NCBI GenBank assembly: GCA_020726505.1
Contig: JAHLEZ010000034.1
Location: 496,001 to 560,000 of the forward strand
DNA: 64,000 nucleotides
From: Leptodontidium sp. MPI-SDFR-AT-0119
Taxonomy: Eukaryota > Ascomycota > Leotiomycetes > Helotiales > Leptodontidiaceae
Direction: 5' to 3'
In this document: piece after piece, positions 58,368 to 64,000 of the stretch
Position numbering within the stretch: position 1 is the stretch's first letter
How the letters are laid out: every line of letters starts with the position of its first letter
Notes under the pieces: model-generated
The model's database searches: none
Seen by the model: the letters and a program-made list of their open reading frames with translations, nothing else
What the model was told of the DNA's origin: nothing
Program-made: the position numbers and the translations under genes

Positions 58368-58566
58368 AGCTCTTTATAAGAGGAAGCTTGAGTATAAATA
58401 CATAAAGAACCCTCCTAATAAGGTCTAGCGTAGTCGAACGCTATTCACATTAATATGTCGCATGCTCGCCACTTAGTCTTCCTAATCTGGCTTAGCGCCG
58501 TCGCATAGCCAGCGATGCTACGAGCCCGTGTCGGTTAGAATTCGAGGCGCATGGGAGGTCGTAACA
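58368..58566 (-). repeat. Truncated LTR of the chromodomain Gypsy family, opposite orientation
   Basis: On the minus strand it reads TGTTACGACCTCCCATGCG and matches the first 200 bp of the LTR at 51875-52176 with many transition differences. The match stops at AAGAGCT where the TGTCACGATC LTR begins, showing that the gag-bearing element inserted into it. Confidence 0.8.
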
Positions 58567-59717
58567 GCACAAACGTTATCAAATACTTTATTATTATTTT
58601 TTTATTTGTTTCTTATACTACTAGTTATTTTCTATTACGCTATATTAGAAATAATTTTTTTAAAAGAAGTTTTACTTATATTAGTCTATAAGTCCCTATA
58701 TAAGCGTACTTTAGTTTGGAAAAGGGGGTGCAGGTTAAAGCCAAGGGTTAAAGCCTAGCCGGAATAGTTTCGGAACATATTCGATGGGGTTTCGTAATCT
58801 AGCTCTTTTCGCACTCTCTTTAAAAATACACAAATTTTTAAACCATACATTTATTACTTTCTTACTATACTAATATATCGATATATTACGTGGTATATGA
58901 ACCGGTATTGTAACGACATTTGTGATATTACCCCCGGAAAAACTAGACGTACTACGGCTGAAGATCATGAGACAATCGCAGTACTTCTGCTCGAGAAAGG
59001 GGCCATAATAGAGAACATGGCTTAAAAAGGTACACGTTGGAAAGGTAAATAGCATCTAACCAGGACTACAATGCTTCACGACTAACAAATTAATCACAGA
59101 CTGAATAATTCGTTGCACATATCTAGGGGAATAGTTAGAGTCAGCGTTTAACTTTCGTTACTATATACTCTTTCCAGATTTATATTTAATACTACGCTTT
59201 CTTATCGTTTTGACTGTTTTAATATTGTTTTCCATCGGGTCTCACTCACATCCTATTGTAATTAAGCAATAGTAATAGATTTCTTCTGTGTTTTTCGAAG
59301 GACGACAGGTTTTAGGGCGTCGGCGGCGAAGCACGCGCTATCAGTGAAGCAACGAACCTTCGTACTCTTAGCCTGCTAAGAGGAGAAGGGCTGCGAAGGC
59401 GCAACGCAGACACGCCCTCGGGGCAATAGTTAGCTAACCTTTTGGAACGGGCAATTAGGCGATCTATGTCACATGCGACCGAGATGAGTTTCGTGTATCA
59501 CGTGTGGCTTAAATATTTGCTTTGTTACATTTTTAAGGCCCTATTTTTTAGGAGTGAAGGTACGAAGGCTTCGTGCGAGCCGCAGGCCAGCACTCTTGTT
59601 ATTGGGCGGGCCATCTAACACCTTTCTATATGATTATCGCTCTCCCTCCCTCTTAGAAGGGCATGCTTGAGAAAGATCATTATAAAATCATACCTATTTC
59701 AACACTTGACGTTGAAA
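58567..59717. other. Intergenic stretch without recognised genes
   Basis: 58.57-59.25 kb is AT-rich. 59.28-59.62 kb is GC-richer with repeated CTTCGTAC/CTTCGTGC and GCGAAG motifs that could belong to a small transposon, but I could not find paired ends with a target duplication. Confidence 0.4.
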
Positions 59718-60363
59718 ATGGATTCTCTTCCTCAACACTTCGCTACCCCTCGTGTGCCTCAAATATGCAGTTCTTAGGTGCAGCCTCGTCCGGATAGCGC
59801 CGAGTGGCAGGTTGCAAATCGACAGCGGTTGGTTGCGATTGAGCTCAAGAGGAGAAAGATTCAGGAGCTAGAGCCTCAAGCACGACAGCGTAAACCTGAT
59901 GATGCAGCTACGCGGCTAGAACTCCAGAGGGAAAAGTTTACGGTGCGAACCTCAGAGGAAAAGATTCGGGAGCGAGAGCAACAGCGTAAGCATGATGAAG
60001 AGTCTATTAGGCGAATTAGGCAACGAAAAGCGACTGAACGACTAGAAGCTGCCCGTATTGGGGGTCCAGGCTTGATATTCCTGCTACTACGCTTAATAGT
60101 CCTGCTACTATTGAGCGAAACTGGGACTCTAGGCGTTTGGAGGATAAAGCACGTCGTCGTAAGCAATATGAGCAGAAAAGTTTGCAAGATGAAGCTGGGA
60201 TAAGAGGCGAAGGCGCGTATAAGCGGCCGGTAGCAAGCCAGCAGGCTCCTAGACCGAGTGTGAAGAAGCGGCCAGTAGTGAGCCAGCAGGCTCCCGGTCC
60301 CAGTGCGAAATGGCGGCTGGTAGGTGTGGAAGACAGGCGTTCAAAGTATAGTTACCTGTTCTA
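59718..60363 (+). pseudogene. Decayed Arg/Glu-rich coiled-coil gene with a C-terminal 15-residue repeat
   Basis: The frame starts ATG 59718 (MDSLPQHFATPRVPQICSS), is cut by TAG at 59775-59777, then continues as a charged coiled coil (VAIELKRRKIQELEPQARQR and EEKIREREQQRKHDEESIRR). Near 60060 coherent coding moves to another frame (RRLEDKARRRKQYEQKSLQD). Two copies of a repeat of about 15 residues follow (VASQQAPRPSVKKRP / VVSQQAPGPSAKWRL), with a stop at 60361-60363. Beyond the stop, sequence such as NPPRLVLDYNGEIP still looks coding. I do not recognise the family. A stop and a frameshift mark it as dead. Confidence 0.45.
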
Positions 60364-61120
60364 GATCTAGGAATGCTGATAACCAGGTTATTCATAGGAC
60401 AAGAAATCCTCCACGATTAGTACTCGACTATAATGGCGAGATCCCGTCTTTTCTTAGATAAGAGCTTGAATATAGGTAGTCTTGGCGAGCTGGGCAGGCG
60501 TTTAAGCACAGTATCTGGCAAATCACGTTTCACTTGTTACCGCCCAACAACAAGGCTGTCGCCTTGTCCCCGTAGCCAAAAATAGGATAAAAAGGCCACA
60601 AATCGCATTAGCTTGACCCAAAGAAACGAAACATTAGCGTAGCTAAACATATAGACGTACATAAATGCGGGGGTTCCCCGTTCTAACAATTGCCCTAGCC
60701 GCACCTCTCTTTATCCTGTCGTACGGATAGCCCCGACACCAAACCCCAGCCGAAAAACCAAGTAAAGGCGCAGAGAACTCAGTGTTCGGTGTATATATTG
60801 ACAGAATTCTAAAATCCCAAAAAATGGAGAACGACACGACATATTCCCTGAGTGAGATCAGGATAACTTCCCTCGAGTCGCTAAGTTCGAGAGTACTTGA
60901 CATCCAGAGAAGAGCCACGCTTGTACAACAAAAGACGGCGATGCGACTATGCGTACAAGTCGACTTGAATGCAGACGAGAATCCCAGCGGAGGAACGGGC
61001 CCAATTGAGCTGCGGCACCACAGCTCAGACGAGTAAATAGCAGTATCTTGTCCATGGCAACTCCCTGGCTACGACGCAGGTCGCTACAGGTTTGCTCCGG
61101 AGCAACCTCCCGGAGTAATC
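60364..61120 (+). other. Upstream region of the HET gene with an open frame ending in a single stop
   Basis: 60782-61033 is open in the same frame as the downstream HET gene and ends at TAA 61034-61036, after which the frame runs on without ATG (PWQLPGYDAGRYRFAPEQPPG) to the ATG at 61121. The peptide has no recognised motif before the stop. It may be lost N-terminal coding sequence or an upstream exon. Confidence 0.4.
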
Positions 61121-62782
61121 ATGCCGCCGGACGTCGTTCTAAATCGCATCCTCAACTTCAAATTCTGCAATCCCGACTATCTGCATACGCCGTTCTGGGT
61201 CGACAAATTATGCATCAATCAAGACGTAGGCGACGAGAAGGAGATAGCAGTACACTCTATGGATCTTGTATACCAGTACAGCGGCAAGAAAGTGGTCAAA
61301 GCCGGGCAGGAGCGGTGGGTTGGCTGCTCGCTTGGCCTTTTATTTGTGGAAATCAAGACAGTCGCCCAACTAACGATGCTCCGGAGATTACTGGACAGCA
61401 AGTTCGCCGAGAATAACAACAATGAACCAAAGTTACTCGTGTCTATCGAGGAGGCCAATTCCGTACTTGAGCTCATCGAAACGATTCTACGGGACAGCTG
61501 GTGGCATAGAGCATGGATTTTCCAGGAGGAATTTCTTGCCTCTAGGCACATGATTCTGCTACTGCCTTGCACCTTAGATCGAACAGGCTTATTTGAAAAT
61601 GAAGATGGTGTCGACCTCTTCGGGAAGACTTCAGGGGAGATCGAAGTGCGGCCGCTCAACTTCCGAACCGAAGTAACCACCTTCTGCCTTGCCTTGAGCC
61701 GCCATGCCGACAAAGTCAAACAGAATCAGTGTTCCGAGATCCTGAAGCATGCACGACGATATACCTTCTTGTACAGGAGCAAGTATGCTGTGGGTCCAAG
61801 CTCCGTGGTCCACGCCATGTCGCCTGCGATATTTGAAGACATTAGCATTCGTGGAATAACCGTACCGTCAGACATTTTGGCGATTGCTGCAAACTGCTGC
61901 AGATATGTTACTCGGCTGAACTCCCAGGTCTTGAACAACACCAACGAGAGTCTAAGCGCCGCCGTCTTGACCCTCTTTGTGATGAATGGAGAGATACTGC
62001 GACATGATGTAGAACGCGAAGCCGTTCTAGAACAAACTGTGTTCGAATGTCTGCGCACAGCAAAACTACAGGTTCAACCACCAGTGCAGGCTGGAGAATT
62101 AATCTTCATTAAGATGTGCCGCCTCCCTACCGTCAAAATGAGGAGCGCGGGACTGGAGGTGAGAGGCGTATTGTCACGTCTGGACAAGAAAATCAAAGTC
62201 GGGGTTTCTGCTTTGGATCAAGATCTTTACTGGGAGAACAACGACGTTACTGAGACGAGCACGCTCAACGAAGCTGAGAAGCGACTGCTCCTCGCTCTGG
62301 CGGGACACCTGGAGAGCATTCGCCGAGAGGGTGGCGACGCACTCCATGTGAAGCTGAGAGAGTTCTTGAAAGAAAAGGAGGCTGGAAGGGCACCACAGTT
62401 CTGGAGTCAGCAGCACATCCAGGTGATGATGGCAAAAGCTGTGTGCCGAGCAATCGCAGAGCGTAGACCATTGTGGCTATCGCGTCCCCACGACCCGACG
62501 AGAACATGGATTCCTTGGCTCGGCATCTTTGTTCCGGACGATCCTTTCGACGCCTCTGTAGCTATTTCATTCGCATTTACCGCCGCGGAAACTGATCATG
62601 AGTTGAAGGACCGTGGTGCGAAGTTGGCAAGGAAGAATGCTAGGGTAACCTCACTGGAAGTCAGGTTCGATCCTAACCCTAACCAAATTGTGCCGAAGAA
62701 GTGGATAAACGGTCTTTGGTTCTTTAACAACAAACACCATCCCAGAAGTTTTGTCGTCCCGTGGCCCAAATGGATGCAATAG
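61121..62782 (+). CDS. HET domain protein, N-terminus uncertain
   Basis: Open frame of 553 residues from ATG 61121. HET-family blocks: TPFWVDKLCINQDVGDEKEI, then after an insertion of about 90 residues SWWHRAWIFQEEFLASRHM. The usual opening HET block (the SYxWG-type strand) is not in this frame, yet the in-frame sequence before the ATG contains PWQLPGYDAGRYR, similar to the linker that follows that block in related genes. So the annotated start probably truncates the domain, and a 5' exon or a disabled N-terminus is likely (see the TAA at 61034). The rest is helical and ends with IPWLGIFVPDDPFDAS and PRSFVVPWPKW. HET domains trigger incompatibility cell death; whether this copy can act is doubtful without its N-terminal block. 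Confidence 0.75.
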   Translation: MPPDVVLNRILNFKFCNPDYLHTPFWVDKLCINQDVGDEKEIAVHSMDLVYQYSGKKVVKAGQERWVGCSLGLLFVEIKTVAQLTMLRRLLDSKFAENNNNEPKLLVSIEEANSVLELIETILRDSWWHRAWIFQEEFLASRHMILLLPCTLDRTGLFENEDGVDLFGKTSGEIEVRPLNFRTEVTTFCLALSRHADKVKQNQCSEILKHARRYTFLYRSKYAVGPSSVVHAMSPAIFEDISIRGITVPSDILAIAANCCRYVTRLNSQVLNNTNESLSAAVLTLFVMNGEILRHDVEREAVLEQTVFECLRTAKLQVQPPVQAGELIFIKMCRLPTVKMRSAGLEVRGVLSRLDKKIKVGVSALDQDLYWENNDVTETSTLNEAEKRLLLALAGHLESIRREGGDALHVKLREFLKEKEAGRAPQFWSQQHIQVMMAKAVCRAIAERRPLWLSRPHDPTRTWIPWLGIFVPDDPFDASVAISFAFTAAETDHELKDRGAKLARKNARVTSLEVRFDPNPNQIVPKKWINGLWFFNNKHHPRSFVVPWPKWMQ

Positions 62783-63815
62783 CTAGTTAGAGGGTGTGAC
62801 CGCATCGCTGTGCGGTAGGTAGGGTTAGTTGTTGCGTTTCCTCAAAGATTGGTCGCTTGCCGGTATCCTGGCGTCATTGATGGTAAAGGTCTCTTGACTC
62901 TGTCTTTTGTATAGTTTGCGGGTGGAATGTATGATTAATGTCTTCTCCGCCTCTAACGTCGTACTATTTCTTCTCTCCGAGTCTAGAGCTTTGCAGTGTA
63001 TTAGATAGTGTGATATTACTCTATACAGTGAGAATTTTAGAAACCATATCATATATGACATGGCCTAAACGTTAGTCATATTATATGCTTCTGAACACTC
63101 ATCAAGTCCATCGACCATTGGTCGTCTGGATCCGCCACATCAACACTTGTTATCTCAAAATGTAAATTGCAATGCGAAATTGAGACAGTGTTTCATTCCA
63201 TTTGAATGAAAAAAATTGCTCACTTTAACCAAACACGACCGCAGTTCACTTCTCTTCACTGCACACCAATTGCTTCACATACATCCAACAGAAACACCAC
63301 AGCAGCAGTAACGTCCAATGCAATCCACAGCTCAACCACAACCACCTCTCTACTCCGCGCACAGCATTCCCGAGTAACCCTCCATCCACACCCTAACCTC
63401 GAACACCATCACACAACATACCTACCTACCTACACATCCCAGCAAGCACTCCACGCACATCAGCCAGCGACAACTCACCACGAGGCAGTGACATCCGCAT
63501 CCGAGCCTCTATCCCGGATACCTGGGATTTGCGAACACCTTGGAGAGGAGTGATTAATACAAGGACTGCGCGACTGCTGCCTGGGTCTCACGGCGTATAT
63601 CAACGGGATAACTAGCTAGCATACTTGCCGGGTGGTGTTTTGGCGTGCGATCTAGATTAAGATTGTTTTGCTTGTCATGTAGGAGGAGGGATAGGGAACG
63701 TTGCTGTGAAGTGTGCGACGTGAGGTTTGGAGATACTGAGGACCTACCTGGCTGGAAAGCAGGGATTTTCCGATACATTAGATTGCATGAAGTATCCAGC
63801 TAGACACTCATAAAA
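62783..63815. other. Intergenic region, low-complexity His/Thr-rich frame
   Basis: A plus-strand frame at 63206-63553 is open only because the sequence is CA-rich (many His, Thr, Ser codons) and includes an ACCT microsatellite (about 63419-63433). No domain and no gene called. Confidence 0.5.
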
Positions 63816-64000
63816 ATGATGTTTTTAACCCAAGAAGAAGGTCCCTTCCTCCAAGTCCAAGCGTACGTCCTGCCCTCCCTGCCTCCCTCCTCACCCCAAT
63901 CTCTCTATCACACAAACCAAATCCAACTAACACCTTCCTTCCCCCGCGACGTCCTCTCCGCCCTATCCACCACCACCCTTCCGCTCTTCACATCCTACCT
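63816..64000 (+). CDS. 5' part of an unidentified gene running off the window
   Basis: The frame opens with two consecutive ATGs (63816 and 63819) in a good A-rich context, and reads MMFLTQEEGPFLQVQAYVLP then a C-rich coding stretch (SFPRDVLSALSTTTLPL) without a stop to the window end. Too short to assign a family. An intron may lie in the CT-rich section around 63870-63940. Confidence 0.45.
   Translation, partial: MMFLTQEEGPFLQVQAYVLPSLPPSSPQSLYHTNQIQLTPSFPRDVLSALSTTTLPLFTSY

Noticed and set aside
63206..63553. 115-residue His/Thr-rich frame
   Set aside because: CA-rich low-complexity sequence with microsatellites and no protein motif.

Overview
The window looks like a piece of a filamentous ascomycete (Pezizomycotina) genome. 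Genes have short GT-AG introns of about 47-118 bp. Three genes encode HET (heterokaryon incompatibility) domains, and others encode a PTH11/rhodopsin-like membrane protein, a secreted tannase-like esterase and a secreted intradiol-dioxygenase-like protein. Large AT-rich, stop-riddled stretches have the signature of repeat-induced point mutation (RIP): TpA-rich sequence, with stop codons where transposon proteins normally have Gln or Trp. I cannot name the species.

Layout. 0.3-8.9 kb (minus): a roughly 2,700-residue sacsin-like protein with two HSP90-type ATPase modules and a C-terminal BTB domain, carrying several frame lesions in its first third. 10.8-13.25 kb: a RIP-damaged Fot1/pogo-type DNA transposon with 44-bp inverted repeats, itself interrupted by a 627-bp MITE-like element. 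13.9-15.8 kb (minus): a HET protein. 16.3-19.6 kb: a decayed convergent pair, a DUF7580-like/subtilisin-like protease (plus) and a small protein resembling fungal gasdermin-like proteins (minus). 20.0-22.0 kb: a multi-pass membrane protein. 22-25.7 kb: AT-rich TE debris. 25.8-28.2 kb: a HET domain joined through introns to a coiled coil and a DUF3883/NOV-C-like domain, its 3' end cut by a solo LTR. 28.3-29.1 kb: a decayed coiled-coil gene. 31.7-32.9 kb: the intradiol-dioxygenase-like gene. 35.8-36.8 kb: a frame-broken unknown gene. 38.7-39.9 kb: the PTH11-like receptor. 40.9-42.6 kb: the tannase/feruloyl-esterase gene. 43-52.2 kb: a RIP'd island with a chromodomain Gypsy element. 52.8-54.2 kb: a transcription-factor-domain protein. 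54.8-58.6 kb: tandem repeats and a second, opposite-strand Gypsy element nested in an LTR of the first family. 59.7-60.4 kb: a decayed coiled-coil gene. 61.1-62.8 kb: a third HET gene. 63.8 kb to the end: the 5' part of a further reading frame.

Taken together this is an accessory region where allorecognition, cell-death and stress-type genes sit between retroelement islands. Metabolic and secreted genes between 31 and 43 kb look intact, while many of the death-related genes carry lesions. The strongest biological observations are the HET-coiled-coil-DUF3883 fusion with a footprint-level LTR insertion, and the decayed protease/gasdermin-like pair. All splice junctions given here were derived by eye from GT-AG signals, frame continuity and family motifs.
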